Of a stretch of 64,000 bases of DNA, positions 25,009-33,830 are shown piece by piece. A program made the position numbers and the translations under genes. The stretch is from PALSA-693 sp963702305 (GTDB taxonomy: Bacteria; Actinomycetota; Acidimicrobiia; Acidimicrobiales; Palsa-688): assembly GCA_963702305.1 (NCBI GenBank), contig CAVPBX010000006.1, positions 372,001 to 436,000 of the forward strand, in the 5' to 3' direction. A model generated the notes under the pieces. It saw nothing but the letters and a program-made list of their open reading frames with translations, ran no database searches and was not told the DNA's origin. The stretch's first letter is position 1. Each line of letters opens with the position of its first letter.

Positions 25009-26418
25009 TTACGCCTGACCGCTGAGGCGCGTGGCCAGGGTGGCCCAGGTGGAGGTTTGCGGGCGGTCGGGGTGGCGGCGTTCGGCGCGGTCGGCCGACC
25101 GGAACAAGGCGTACACGCCGCGCACCCCCAGCCACCGCAGCGGTTCGGGCTCCCAGTCCCGGCTGGTGTGCCCGACCCAGGGCAAGGTGGTGCGCGCCGT
25201 GTCCCGGCCCAGGATGAGGTCGGCCAGAGTGCAGCCGGCGAGGTGCGAGGTGGTGACCCCGTCGCCCACGTACCCGCCGGCCCAGGCCAGGCCGCCGTCG
25301 CCGGCCGGCTGGACGCCGATGGCCGGGCACCAGTCGCGCGCCACGCCGAGCACGCCGCTCCAGACATGGGCCACCGGCGGGGCGTGGCCGGCATCGGGGA
25401 GGAGCCGGCCCAACGCGGCCGACAACTGGCTGGCGGTGGCCGCCGGGGTGCGTCCGGTGGCGTCGATGCGCGAGCCGAACCGGTACGGGATGCCCCGCCC
25501 GCCGATGGCGATGCGCCCGTCCGCGGTGCGCTGGGCGTAGACGTATACGTGGGCCGCGTCCCGGAGGGTCTCGGCACCGGCCCATCCGGCGCGGGCCCAG
25601 AACTCCGGCGGGAGAGGCTCGGTCACGATCATGGAGCTGTTGACGGGCAGCAGCCGCCGGTGGAGACCCGGAAGAGTCGCGGTGAAGCCTTCCGTGGCCC
25701 GGATCACCCACGGGGCCGCCACGTCGCCGCCCGGGGTCCGGACCCGGCCGGGCTCGATGCCCCACGCCCGCGTGCGCTCGTAGATCGTCACCCCCCGCCG
25801 CTCGACGGCCTCGGCGAGGCCGCGGGCCAGTTTCGCCGGCTGGATCCGGGCGCAGTGGGGGCTGTAGACGCCGCCGACCGCACCGGCGACGGCGATCCGG
25901 TCGCCGACCTCGCCGGCGCCCAACTCCCACTGGTCCTCCGGGCCCAGACCCCAGGCCCGGTCCGCCTCGGCCCCGGCGCGGAGCCGGCGCAGCTGGGCGG
26001 CGGTGGTGGCGACGGCCAGGGTGCCCCCCTCCTGGATGTCCGCGTCGATACCGTCGGCGGCGCACGCCTTGACCACCTCGCCGACCGCGTCGATGAGGTG
26101 CCGCTGGAGGGCCATGACGCCGGCCCGGCCCCCGCCAGGTCTTCCCGCCGACCCCTCGGCCAGGCGGTCCCGGTCGCCCGGCATCAGGCCCGAAAGCCAG
26201 CCCCCGTTGCGGCCGCTGGCGCCGAAGCCGGCGGATTCGGCTTCGACCACCACGATGCGCAGCCGCGGGTCCGCGTCGGCCAGGGCCCAGGCTGTCCAGA
26301 GCCCGGTGTAGCCGGCCCCCACGATGCAGACGTCGGCGTCGATCGTCCGGTCGAGGGGTGGCCGCGCCGCCGACGGCCCCAGCGAGGCCTGCCAGTAGCT
26401 GACCCGGCCGTTGATCAT
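25009..26418 (-). CDS. FAD-dependent amine oxidase (DAO/PuuB-like)
   Basis: 469 residues, D-amino-acid-oxidase superfamily. The N-terminal Rossmann motif VCIVGAGYTGLWTAWAL binds FAD; SAGFGASGRNGGWLSG is characteristic of the PuuB/OrdL subgroup (gamma-glutamylputrescine oxidase and relatives); the C-terminal GGYVGDGVTTSHLAG holds the second FAD contact. It follows the aminotransferase by 43 nt and is convergent with rpsA. With the neighbouring aminotransferase, aldehyde dehydrogenase, Lrp regulator and permease it fits polyamine or other amine oxidation. No gamma-glutamylpolyamine synthetase lies in the window, so the substrate need not be glutamylated. Confidence 0.85.
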   Translation of the reverse strand: MINGRVSYWQASLGPSAARPPLDRTIDADVCIVGAGYTGLWTAWALADADPRLRIVVVEAESAGFGASGRNGGWLSGLMPGDRDRLAEGSAGRPGGGRAGVMALQRHLIDAVGEVVKACAADGIDADIQEGGTLAVATTAAQLRRLRAGAEADRAWGLGPEDQWELGAGEVGDRIAVAGAVGGVYSPHCARIQPAKLARGLAEAVERRGVTIYERTRAWGIEPGRVRTPGGDVAAPWVIRATEGFTATLPGLHRRLLPVNSSMIVTEPLPPEFWARAGWAGAETLRDAAHVYVYAQRTADGRIAIGGRGIPYRFGSRIDATGRTPAATASQLSAALGRLLPDAGHAPPVAHVWSGVLGVARDWCPAIGVQPAGDGGLAWAGGYVGDGVTTSHLAGCTLADLILGRDTARTTLPWVGHTSRDWEPEPLRWLGVRGVYALFRSADRAERRHPDRPQTSTWATLATRLSGQA

Positions 26419-26461
26419 CTGATCACCGCCGGCCCCGGCGGCCGGCCCGAGCGAGTCTCGA

Positions 26462-27912
26462 TCAGAGCCGGGTCCACGCCTCGCTCAACACGCTGCGCAG
26501 CGTCTCGCCGATGAGGTCGAAATGCTCCTGCTCGCAGATCAGGGGCGGGGCCAGCTGCACCACCGGGTCGCCCCGGTCGTCCGCCCGGCAGATGAGGCCG
26601 GCGTCGAACAGGGCCCCGGAGAGGAAGCCGCGCAGCAGCCGCTCACTCTCGTCGTCGTCGAAGCTCTCGCGGGTGGCCTTGTCCTTGACCAGCTCGATGC
26701 CGTAGAAGAACCCGTCGCCGCGTACGTCGCCGACGATCGGCAGGTCCCGCAGACCCTCGAGCACGGTCCGGAACGCCCCGGCCCGGGCCGCCACCCCGCC
26801 GACAAGGTCCTCCTTCTCGAACAGGTCCAGGTTGGCCAGGGCCACCGCGGTGGACACCGGGTGCCCGCCGAAGGTAAAGCCGTGATAAAAGGTGGCGGTG
26901 CCGTCCAGGAACGGCTCCATCAGCCGGTCGTCGACCAGCAGGGCGCCGAGCGGCGAATACCCACTGGTCATGCCCTTGGCGCAGGTGATCATGTCCGGTT
27001 GGTAGCCGTAGCGCTGCGAGCCGAACCAGGCGCCGAGGCGGCCGAAGGCGCAGATCACCTCGTCGGAGACGAGCAGCACGCCGTGGCGGTCGCAGATCTC
27101 CCGCACCCGCTGGAAGTAGCCCGGCGGGGAGGGAAGCAGCCGCCGGAGTTCTGCACCGGCTCGAGGAACACCGCGGCCACCGACTCGGGGCCCTCCATGA
27201 TGATGTGGCGCTCGATGTCGTCCGCGGCCCAGATGCCAAAAGCGTCCAGGTCGTCCCCGTGCTCGGGGGCCCGGTAGAAGTTGGTGTTGGCTACCCGGAC
27301 CGATCCCGGCACCAAGGGCTCGAACGGCTCCTTGATCGACGGCAGGCCGGTGATGGACAGGGCCCCCATGGTGGTGCCGTGGTAGGCGATGTCACGTGAC
27401 AGGACCTTGTAGCGGCCCGGCTGGCCGGTGGCCCGGAAGTACTGGCGGGCCAGCTTCCACGCCGACTCCACCGCTTCGCCGCCCCCGGTGGTGAAGAACA
27501 CCCGGTTGATGTCGCCGGGCGCCAGCGAGGCCAGCCGCTCGGACAGCTCGATGGCGTTGGGGTGGGCGTAGCTCCACAGCGGGAAGTAGGCCAGCTGGCC
27601 GGCCTGGCGGGCGGCCGCTTCCGCCAACTCCTGCCGGCCGTGGCCGGCCTGGACCACGAACAGGCCGGACAGGCCGTCGAGGTAGCGGCGCCCTTTGCTG
27701 TCCCACACCCACGGCCCTTCGCCGCGCACGATGACCGGGACCTCGTGATCGGCGTAGGAGCTCATGCGGGTGAAGTGCATCCACAGGTGGCGTTTGGCCG
27801 CCTCCTGCTGCTGGTCGTGGGCCGCCGAGCCCGATGGGTTGGCGGCGATCGGCGACAGCGGCGACTCCATGGGGGTCGGCGAGTTCGCGGAGGTTGGCGT
27901 CGGTCCGGTCAT
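26462..27912 (-). pseudogene. class III aminotransferase (putrescine/omega-amino acid type), one frameshift
   Basis: PLP enzyme transferring terminal amino groups, probably to pyruvate. The first part runs from ATG 27912 through YLDGLSGLFVVQAGHG, FFTTGGGEAVESAWK and FLEPVQNSGGCFPP. The frame then changes near 27127 in a C-run and continues as VREICDRHGVLLVSDEVICAFGR (the PLP-contacting Asp), ITCAKGMTSGYSPLGA (the catalytic Lys) and FTFGGHPVSTAVA. One missing base explains the break. The ATG at 27912 overlaps the Lrp stop as ATGA and is preferred over ATG 27924. The motif set resembles putrescine:pyruvate and omega-amino-acid:pyruvate aminotransferases; a sequencing error is likely. Confidence 0.85.
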
Positions 27913-28391
27913 CGGGTCCCCCATTGGTAGGTCTCCTTGGCGACTTGTAGGTATACGAACGCCTCGGTGCTGCGCACCCCAGGAATCGTCCGCACGGACT
28001 GGTCGATGGTGCGCAGCAGATGCTCGTCGTCCTCACAGATCAGCTCGACCAGCACGTCGAATTGCCCGGCGCAGATCACCACATAATCGGCTTCGGCCAA
28101 CCCCGCCAGCTTGTCCGCCACGGAGCTGATCTCGCCTTCGACGGTGATCCCGAGCAAGGCCATGCGGTGAAAGCCCACCGCGGCGGCGTCGGTCACCGCC
28201 GCGATCTGGATGACGCGCTCCTCGATCAGCTTCTGCACCCGCTGGCGGGTGGCCGCCTCGGACAGCCCGACGGCCCGGGCGATGGCGGCGTAGGACCGCC
28301 GGCCGTCCTCCTGCAGCTGCTCGATGATCCGCTTGCTGACCTGGTCGAGGCCGCCCTTGCTGTCACGGATCGAGGCGTCGCTCCCACTCAC
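27909..28391 (-). CDS. Lrp/AsnC-family regulator
   Basis: 160 residues. The N-terminal helix-turn-helix is LDQVSKRIIEQLQEDGRRSY through VGLSEAATRQRVQKLIEE; the C-terminal RAM effector domain contains VVICAGQFDVLVELICED and RTIPGVRSTEAFVYL. It is the first gene of the minus-strand operon (regulator, aminotransferase, amine oxidase) and faces the plus-strand operon (aldehyde dehydrogenase, permease, alanine dehydrogenase) across 112 nt, an ideal place to control both sides. The GTG start at 28391 has a TAGAAT -10 hexamer 8 nt upstream, so the message is leaderless. The ligand is probably an amino acid or amine of this pathway; this is inferred. Confidence 0.9.
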   Translation of the reverse strand: MSGSDASIRDSKGGLDQVSKRIIEQLQEDGRRSYAAIARAVGLSEAATRQRVQKLIEERVIQIAAVTDAAAVGFHRMALLGITVEGEISSVADKLAGLAEADYVVICAGQFDVLVELICEDDEHLLRTIDQSVRTIPGVRSTEAFVYLQVAKETYQWGTR

Positions 28392-28399
28392 GACAACGG

Positions 28400-28428
28400 A
28401 TTCTATCGAAACAGGGCCGGATTAGCAA
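28400..28428 (-). promoter_or_regulatory. promoter of the Lrp-type regulator operon, leaderless
   Basis: On the minus strand: -35 TTGCTA (28428-28423), 17-nt spacer and -10 TAGAAT (28405-28400), then 8 nt to GTG 28391. Confidence 0.6.
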
Positions 28429-28437
28429 AGGATTCCC

Positions 28438-28465
28438 TTGCGCGCCGGCCCAGATGTGACATGAT
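28438..28465 (+). promoter_or_regulatory. probable promoter of the aldehyde dehydrogenase operon
   Basis: -35 TTGCGC (28438-28443), 16-nt spacer and -10 CATGAT (28460-28465), with a leader of about 30 nt containing AGGAGG before ATG 28504. It is next to the divergent promoter at 28400-28428, so one bound Lrp protein could affect both. Confidence 0.4.
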
Positions 28466-28503
28466 GGCGTGATCCTGACGCCGCGATCCCAGGAGGATGA
28501 GCC

Positions 28504-29961
28504 ATGACGCAACGGCCCACGCTCGAGAAGCCGACACTCGAGAAGCTGAGCAACTTCGTGGACGGGGCCCGGGTCGAGGCCAAGGACGGCCGCACCACCC
28601 CAATCGTGGATCCGAGCACCGGAGAGGTCTACGCCGAGGCGCCGCTCTCCGGCTCCGAGGACGTCGATCTGGCCTGCCAGGCCGCGGCCGCGGCCTTCGA
28701 GTCCTGGCGGGACACCACCCCGTCCGAGCGCAGCCGCATGCTGCTCCAGTTGGCGGACGCCATCGAGGCCCGGGCCGAGGACTTCATTGCCGCCGAGGGG
28801 CGCAATACCGGCAAGCCGCTGGCCATGACCCGCTCGGAGGAGATGCCCCCGATGCTGGATCAGATCCGCTTCTTCGCCGGGGCGGCGCGGGTCCTGGAGG
28901 GTCGCAGCGCAGGCGAGTACATGGCCGGGCACACGTCGTGGATCCGACGGGAGCCCATCGGGGTGGTCGGCCAGGTGACCCCCTGGAACTACCCAATGAT
29001 GATGGCGGTCTGGAAGATCGCGCCGGCGCTGGCCGCCGGCAACGCGGTGGTGCTGAAGCCGTCCGACACCACCCCGGTCACCGCGGTGCTGCTGGCCGAG
29101 GTGGCGGGCGAGATCTTCCCGCCCGGGGTGTTCAACGTCATCTGCGGCGACCGAGACACCGGCCGGGCCCTGGTCAGCCACCCGGTACCCCAACTGGTGG
29201 CGATCACCGGCAGCGTGCGCGCCGGCCGTGAGGTGGCGATCGCCGCCGCCGAGGATCTCAAGCGGGTGCACCTGGAGCTGGGCGGGAAGGCCCCGGTGAT
29301 CATCTTCGACGACGTCGACGTGGCCAAGGCGGCCGAGAACATCGCCATCGCCGGCTACTTCAACGCCGGCCAGGACTGCACCGCGGCCACCCGGGTGCTG
29401 GCCGGACCGAAGGTGTACGGCGACATGGTCGACGCCCTGGCCGAGCAGGCCCGGGGCACCGAGTACGGCGGCCTCGACCAGCCCGATGTGTTCTTCGGTC
29501 CCCTCAACAATCCCAACCAACTCGAGCGGGTGAGCGGCATGGTGGCCCGGACGCCCAGCCACGCCCGGGTGGTCGCTGGAGGGGAGGCGCCGGGCGGACC
29601 GGGCTACTTCTTTCCCCCGACGGTGGTGGCCGGCGTCGAGCAGGGCGACGAGCTGGCCCAGAGCGAGATCTTCGGTCCGGTCATCACCGTGCAGCGCTTC
29701 ACCGACGAGGACCAGGCGGTGGCCTGGGCCAACGGCGTTGAATACGGCCTGGCTTCCAGCGTGTGGACCCGGGACCACGGCCGGGCCCTCCGGGTGTCGC
29801 GGCGCCTCGACTTCGGTTGCGTGTGGATCAACACCCACATCCCCCTCGTGGCCGAGATGCCCCACGGCGGCTTCAAACACTCCGGCTACGGCAAGGACCT
29901 GTCCATGTACGGCCTGGAGGATTACACCCGCATCAAGCACGTCATGAGCAGCATCGACTAG
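28504..29961 (+). CDS. aminobutyraldehyde-type aldehyde dehydrogenase
   Basis: NAD(P)-dependent oxidation of an amino-aldehyde to the acid, 485 residues. Visible: TPWNYPMMMAVWKIAPALAAGN (cofactor domain), KPSDTTP, ITGSVRAGREVA, the catalytic Glu in LELGGKAP and the catalytic Cys in NAGQDCTAATR, whose DCTA context is typical of gamma-aminobutyraldehyde dehydrogenases. FGPVITVQRF and HGGFKHSGYGKDLS are the C-terminal family blocks. CCAGGAGG lies a few nt before the ATG. It leads the plus-strand operon; the permease starts 18 nt after its stop. It would convert the 4-aminobutanal made by the aminotransferase or oxidase to GABA. Confidence 0.9.
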   Translation: MTQRPTLEKPTLEKLSNFVDGARVEAKDGRTTPIVDPSTGEVYAEAPLSGSEDVDLACQAAAAAFESWRDTTPSERSRMLLQLADAIEARAEDFIAAEGRNTGKPLAMTRSEEMPPMLDQIRFFAGAARVLEGRSAGEYMAGHTSWIRREPIGVVGQVTPWNYPMMMAVWKIAPALAAGNAVVLKPSDTTPVTAVLLAEVAGEIFPPGVFNVICGDRDTGRALVSHPVPQLVAITGSVRAGREVAIAAAEDLKRVHLELGGKAPVIIFDDVDVAKAAENIAIAGYFNAGQDCTAATRVLAGPKVYGDMVDALAEQARGTEYGGLDQPDVFFGPLNNPNQLERVSGMVARTPSHARVVAGGEAPGGPGYFFPPTVVAGVEQGDELAQSEIFGPVITVQRFTDEDQAVAWANGVEYGLASSVWTRDHGRALRVSRRLDFGCVWINTHIPLVAEMPHGGFKHSGYGKDLSMYGLEDYTRIKHVMSSID

Positions 29962-29979
29962 AGGGGAACCCGCGACCAC

Positions 29980-31539
29980 ATGAGTACCGTCATCGAAGAG
30001 CCGACGCAGGCCCAGGGCCAGGGCGGCGAAGGCAAGGGCCTCAAGAGCGAGGCCCTGGGGCTGCTGTCCAACACCGTGGTGGCCATCGCCTCGGTTGCGC
30101 CGGCCTACAGCCTGGCGGCCGCCCTGGGTTTTGTCGTGTTGGCGGTCGGCCTGCAATCGCCCATCGTCATGATCCTGGCCTTCGTGCCGATGATGTTCAT
30201 CGCCATCGGCTACCAGCAGCTCAACCGGACGATGCCGGACTGTGGCACCACCTTTACCTGGGCGACCAAAGCGTTCGGGCCGAAGGTGGGCTGGATGGGT
30301 GGGTGGGGCATCATCGCTGCCGACGTCATCGTCATGGCCAACCTGGCGCAGATCGCCGGCAGCTACATGTTCCAACTAGTGGGGGCGTACGGGCTGGCTG
30401 CCAGCAAGTGGTGGACGATGGGGGCCGGCGTGGCATGGATCGTCGTGATGTGCGCCATCTGCTACGTCGGGATCGAGATCAGCGCCAACGTCCAGTACGG
30501 GCTCCTCGGCATCGAGCTGATCATGCTCGGCATCTTCAGCGTGACCGCCCTGGCCAAGGTGTACGGCGGGAGCGCCCCCCACGGCGCCATCCACCCCGCG
30601 CTGTCATGGTTCAACCCATTCCACGTGGCGTCGTTCTCGGCGCTGACGTCCGGAATGCTCATCGCCATCTTCATCTACTGGGGATGGGATACGGCGGTGT
30701 CGATCAACGAGGAGACCAAGGACCGCAGCCGGAATCCCGGTATCGCCGCGGTCACCTCCACCTTGGTGTTGCTGGTCACCTACCTGCTGGTGACGGTGGC
30801 CGCCGAAGCGTTCGCCGGCATCGGCACCAAGGGCCTCGGTCTCGGCAACTCCGACAACTCCGGCGATGTGCTGTCGGTCCTGGGCGGCGCCGTGTTCGGG
30901 GCGCACGGCTTCGGTCACGTGCTGGCGAAGCTCCTGGTGCTCATGGTGCTGAGCTCGGCCGCGGCCAGCACGCTGACCACCATCCTGCCGACGGCGCGGA
31001 CGTCGCTGGCCATGGCCGCCTACCGCAGCATTCCGAGCCGCTTCGCCCGCATTCACCGCCGTTACCTCACCCCGACCTGGTCGACCGTCGGCATGGCGGT
31101 GGTGTCGATCGCGTTCTACGTCCTGCTGACCGTGGTCAGTCAGAACGTGCTGGCCGACACCATCTCCGCCCTCGGGCTGATGATCGCCTTCTACTACGGG
31201 ATGACGGGCTACGCCTGTGTCTGGTGGTTCCGTCACGACCTGACCAACAGCGCCCGTGAGCTGCTGCTCAAAGGGATCCTGCCGCTCCTGGGCGCGGCCG
31301 CCCTGACCTACTTCTTCTTCAAGGGCGCTTACGACTTCTGGAGCTACGGCTACGGGAGCAGCTACTGGACGATGCCGTTCTCCCCGCACTGGAAGATCGG
31401 CGGCGTCTTCTTGACCGGAATCGGCTCGCTGGTGTTCGGCCTTATCCTGATGATCGTCTACCGGGTCGCCAGCCCTCCGTTCTTCAAGGGTGAGACCCTC
31501 AACAAGGACACCCCGATCCTGGTGCCCGACAACACGTAG
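29980..31539 (+). CDS. APC-family amino acid/amine permease
   Basis: 519-residue integral membrane transporter of the amino acid-polyamine-organocation superfamily. About twelve hydrophobic segments are visible; the first has the family's unwound-helix signature (SVAPAYSLAAALGF), followed by GTTFTWATKAFGPKVGWMGGW. Charged N- and C-terminal tails are cytoplasmic. It lies 18 nt after the aldehyde dehydrogenase and 11 nt before the alanine dehydrogenase, hence in one operon. Probable substrate: putrescine, GABA or a related amine or amino acid; this follows from context only. Confidence 0.88.
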   Translation: MSTVIEEPTQAQGQGGEGKGLKSEALGLLSNTVVAIASVAPAYSLAAALGFVVLAVGLQSPIVMILAFVPMMFIAIGYQQLNRTMPDCGTTFTWATKAFGPKVGWMGGWGIIAADVIVMANLAQIAGSYMFQLVGAYGLAASKWWTMGAGVAWIVVMCAICYVGIEISANVQYGLLGIELIMLGIFSVTALAKVYGGSAPHGAIHPALSWFNPFHVASFSALTSGMLIAIFIYWGWDTAVSINEETKDRSRNPGIAAVTSTLVLLVTYLLVTVAAEAFAGIGTKGLGLGNSDNSGDVLSVLGGAVFGAHGFGHVLAKLLVLMVLSSAAASTLTTILPTARTSLAMAAYRSIPSRFARIHRRYLTPTWSTVGMAVVSIAFYVLLTVVSQNVLADTISALGLMIAFYYGMTGYACVWWFRHDLTNSARELLLKGILPLLGAAALTYFFFKGAYDFWSYGYGSSYWTMPFSPHWKIGGVFLTGIGSLVFGLILMIVYRVASPPFFKGETLNKDTPILVPDNT

Positions 31540-31550
31540 GAAAGGAACTC

Positions 31551-32666
31551 GTGAAAATCGGCGTTCCCTCAGAGGTGAAAAATTCCGAGTACCGCGTGGC
31601 ATGCACTCCCTCCGGAGTGCACGAGTTGGTGCGGCACGGCCATCAGGTCCTGGTGCAGAGCGGGGCCGGCATCGGATCGTCGCTCCCCGACGTGGATTTC
31701 GCCGCCGCCGGCGCGGTCCTCATCGACAGCGCCGACGACGTCTGGGGTGAGGCGGACCTGGTGCTCAAGGTCAAGGAGCCGGTACCGGAGGAGTACCACC
31801 GGCTGCGCAAGGACCTGGTGCTCTTTACCTACCTGCACCTGGCCGCCTCCCGGTCCTGTACCGAGGCGTTGCTCGCGGCCGGCACCACCGCCATCGCCTA
31901 CGAGACCGTGCAGCTACCCGACGGGTCCCTACCGCTGCTGGCGCCGATGTCGGAGGTGGCGGGTCGCATGGCCCCCCAGGCCGGCGCCCATCACCTGCAG
32001 CGCGACGGCGGGGGCCGAGGCGTGCTGATGGGCGGCGTGTCCGGCGTCTACGCCGCCAAGGTGGTCGTCATCGGCGCCGGCGTTTCGGGCATGAACGCGG
32101 CCGCAATCGCCCTGGGCATGCAGGCGGAGGTGCTCCTGCTGGACAAGAACATCGCTCGGCTCCGCGACGCCGACCGCATCTACCAGGGCCACTGCCAGAC
32201 GATCGCGTCCAACGCCTACGAGGTGGAACGGGCCGTGCTCGACGCCGATTTGGTGATCGGGGCGGTGCTGGTACCGGGGGCCAAGGCGCCCATGCTGATC
32301 AGCAACGACCTGGTCTCGCGCATGAAGTCCGGCTCGGTCCTGGTCGACATTGCCATCGACCAGGGGGGCTGCTTCGAGGACTCGCGCCCGACCACCCACG
32401 CCGATCCGGTGTACAAGGTGCACGACTCGGTCTTCTACTGCGTGGCCAACATGCCCGGCGCGGTGCCGCACACCTCCACCTACGCCCTGACCAACGTGAC
32501 CCTGCCGTACGTCCTAGAGATCGCCAACCGGGGCTGGCGCGACGCCCTGCGAGGCGACCCGGTGCTGGCCCTGGGGCTCAACACCCACGACGGCATCGTC
32601 ACCTACCCGTCCGTGGCCGAGGCCCACGGCTTGCCGGCGGGGTCGTTGGAGGCGGTACTGGCCTAG
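31551..32666 (+). CDS. ald: alanine dehydrogenase
   Basis: NAD-dependent oxidative deamination of L-alanine to pyruvate and ammonia. 371 residues. Family motifs: MKIGVPSEVKNSEYRVACTP at the start, the KVKEP and TYLHLAA substrate-site blocks, MAPQAGAHHLQ with the active-site His, VVVIGAGVSGMNAA as NAD-binding loop and DQGGCFEDSRPTTH. The GTG start has AGGAAAGGA upstream. As the third gene of the aldehyde dehydrogenase operon it would turn the alanine produced by a pyruvate-dependent aminotransferase back into pyruvate, releasing nitrogen as ammonium. The adjacent BldC-like gene is convergent. Confidence 0.94.
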   Translation: MKIGVPSEVKNSEYRVACTPSGVHELVRHGHQVLVQSGAGIGSSLPDVDFAAAGAVLIDSADDVWGEADLVLKVKEPVPEEYHRLRKDLVLFTYLHLAASRSCTEALLAAGTTAIAYETVQLPDGSLPLLAPMSEVAGRMAPQAGAHHLQRDGGGRGVLMGGVSGVYAAKVVVIGAGVSGMNAAAIALGMQAEVLLLDKNIARLRDADRIYQGHCQTIASNAYEVERAVLDADLVIGAVLVPGAKAPMLISNDLVSRMKSGSVLVDIAIDQGGCFEDSRPTTHADPVYKVHDSVFYCVANMPGAVPHTSTYALTNVTLPYVLEIANRGWRDALRGDPVLALGLNTHDGIVTYPSVAEAHGLPAGSLEAVLA

Positions 32667-32676
32667 GGCCGGCGGA

Positions 32677-33021
32677 TCAGGCGCCGCGGCGACGGTTGAT
32701 CTCGGTCACCGACGCGGAGGTCCGGCTTGACGCCTGGTCGGCGGCCCGCTCGTTGCGTCCGGATCGCGAGCCGCCTTCCCGCCCGTCGTCGAGCAGGGCG
32801 CGAATGCCATCGGCCGGGTACCGGCGGTGGCCGCCCGGTGTCCGCACTGAGGGGATCTGACCCCGCTTGGCCCACTCCGACACCGTGCGCTCCGACACCT
32901 GGAACAGGGCGGCGACGTCCGACGTGCGCAGCAACTGTCCCTCCAACGCCTGTGGTACCTCCGAACCGAACAAGAGGCCCAGCAGCTGGTGCCGGTGGGT
33001 CTCCTGTGCGTCGTCGCTCAT
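32677..33021 (-). CDS. BldC-like MerR-type DNA-binding protein
   Basis: 114 residues with one DNA-binding domain: LLRTSDVAALFQVSERTVSEWAKRGQIPSVRTPGGHRRYP, split here as the helix-turn-helix part and the wing, matching the BldC signature (WAKxGxxxxxRTxGGHRRY). BldC binds direct repeats and governs development in Streptomyces. Here the domain is flanked by a 35-residue N-terminal extension and a Ser/Arg-rich tail. The ATG at 33021 is chosen because GAGGTGA stands just before it and codons upstream are not conserved. It is divergent from coaE and convergent with ald. Confidence 0.82.
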   Translation of the reverse strand: MSDDAQETHRHQLLGLLFGSEVPQALEGQLLRTSDVAALFQVSERTVSEWAKRGQIPSVRTPGGHRRYPADGIRALLDDGREGGSRSGRNERAADQASSRTSASVTEINRRRGA

Positions 33022-33177
33022 TGTCACCTCAGTCGCTCGAGATGTCGCGCCGCCTCGATGCGGCGGGCGCCACACCACTGTCAGGAGCCTCCCTGGCCCA
33101 GCCCGCACCCGCAATGGTCCGAACGGACCATTCTCAGATCCGACGGGACTAGTCCGCTCGACCAACCGGGCGGCCGC

Positions 33178-33183
33178 TACCGT
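33178..33183 (+). promoter_or_regulatory. -10 hexamer for leaderless coaE
   Basis: TACCGT, 8 nt before ATG 33192, without a ribosome-binding site. Confidence 0.5.
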
Positions 33184-33191
33184 GGCGCCCC

Positions 33192-33800
33192 ATGCTGCTC
33201 GTCGCCCTCACCGGCGGGATCGGATCCGGCAAGTCGACGGTCGCCGCCCGCCTGGCCGAACGCGGCGCCGCGGTGGTCGATGCCGACGCCATCTCCCGCC
33301 AGATCGTGGAGCCGGGCGGCCCGGCCTACCAGCCGGTGGTGGACCGCTTCGGCCCCGGCATCGTCCAGGTCGACGGCCGCCTCGACCGCCCGGCACTGGC
33401 CGCCATCGTCTTCGCCGACCCGGCCGCCCTGGCGGACCTCAACGACCTGACCCACCCGGTGATCGGACAGGTCATGGCCGCCCGGGTCGCGCGGCTGGCC
33501 GCGGACCATCCCATCGTGGTGCTCGACATCCCCCTGCTCAGCATCGCCACCAAGGACCTCTTCGACCTGGCCGCGGTCGTCGTCGTGGACGTCCCCGAGG
33601 ACGTCGCCGTGGCCCGGCTGGTGGCCCACCGGAGCTTCGCCGAGGCCGACGCCCGGGCCCGGGTGGCCGCCCAGATCGGCCGGGAGGAGCGGCGCCGGCT
33701 GGCTGACCTGGTCCTCGACAACAGCGGCGGTCTGGCCGCCCTCGACTCGGAGATCGACCGGGCGTGGACGTGGCTGCAGCAGCGGGCCGCCCGAGTCTGA
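33192..33800 (+). CDS. coaE: dephospho-CoA kinase
   Basis: Last step of coenzyme A synthesis, phosphorylating dephospho-CoA at the 3'-OH. 202 residues, the normal length for the stand-alone kinase domain; the C-terminal UPF0157 extension found in mycobacterial CoaE is lacking. The P loop is ALTGGIGSGKSTVA; VVDADAISRQIVEPG, NDLTHP and VLDIPLL are family blocks. The gene starts 8 nt after a TACCGT hexamer and is followed by uvrB, which has its own promoter. Confidence 0.95.
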   Translation: MLLVALTGGIGSGKSTVAARLAERGAAVVDADAISRQIVEPGGPAYQPVVDRFGPGIVQVDGRLDRPALAAIVFADPAALADLNDLTHPVIGQVMAARVARLAADHPIVVLDIPLLSIATKDLFDLAAVVVVDVPEDVAVARLVAHRSFAEADARARVAAQIGREERRRLADLVLDNSGGLAALDSEIDRAWTWLQQRAARV

Positions 33801-33817
33801 TCGTCACAGGGCCCCGG

Positions 33818-33823
33818 TACCAT
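33818..33823 (+). promoter_or_regulatory. -10 hexamer for leaderless uvrB
   Basis: TACCAT, 7 nt before ATG 33831. No Shine-Dalgarno sequence is seen. Confidence 0.5.
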
Positions 33824-33830
33824 CGCAGCT

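Noticed and set aside
28363..30375. 670-codon minus-strand frame opposite aldehyde dehydrogenase and permease
   Set aside because: Shadow frame typical of high third-position GC; the genes on the plus strand account for the region.
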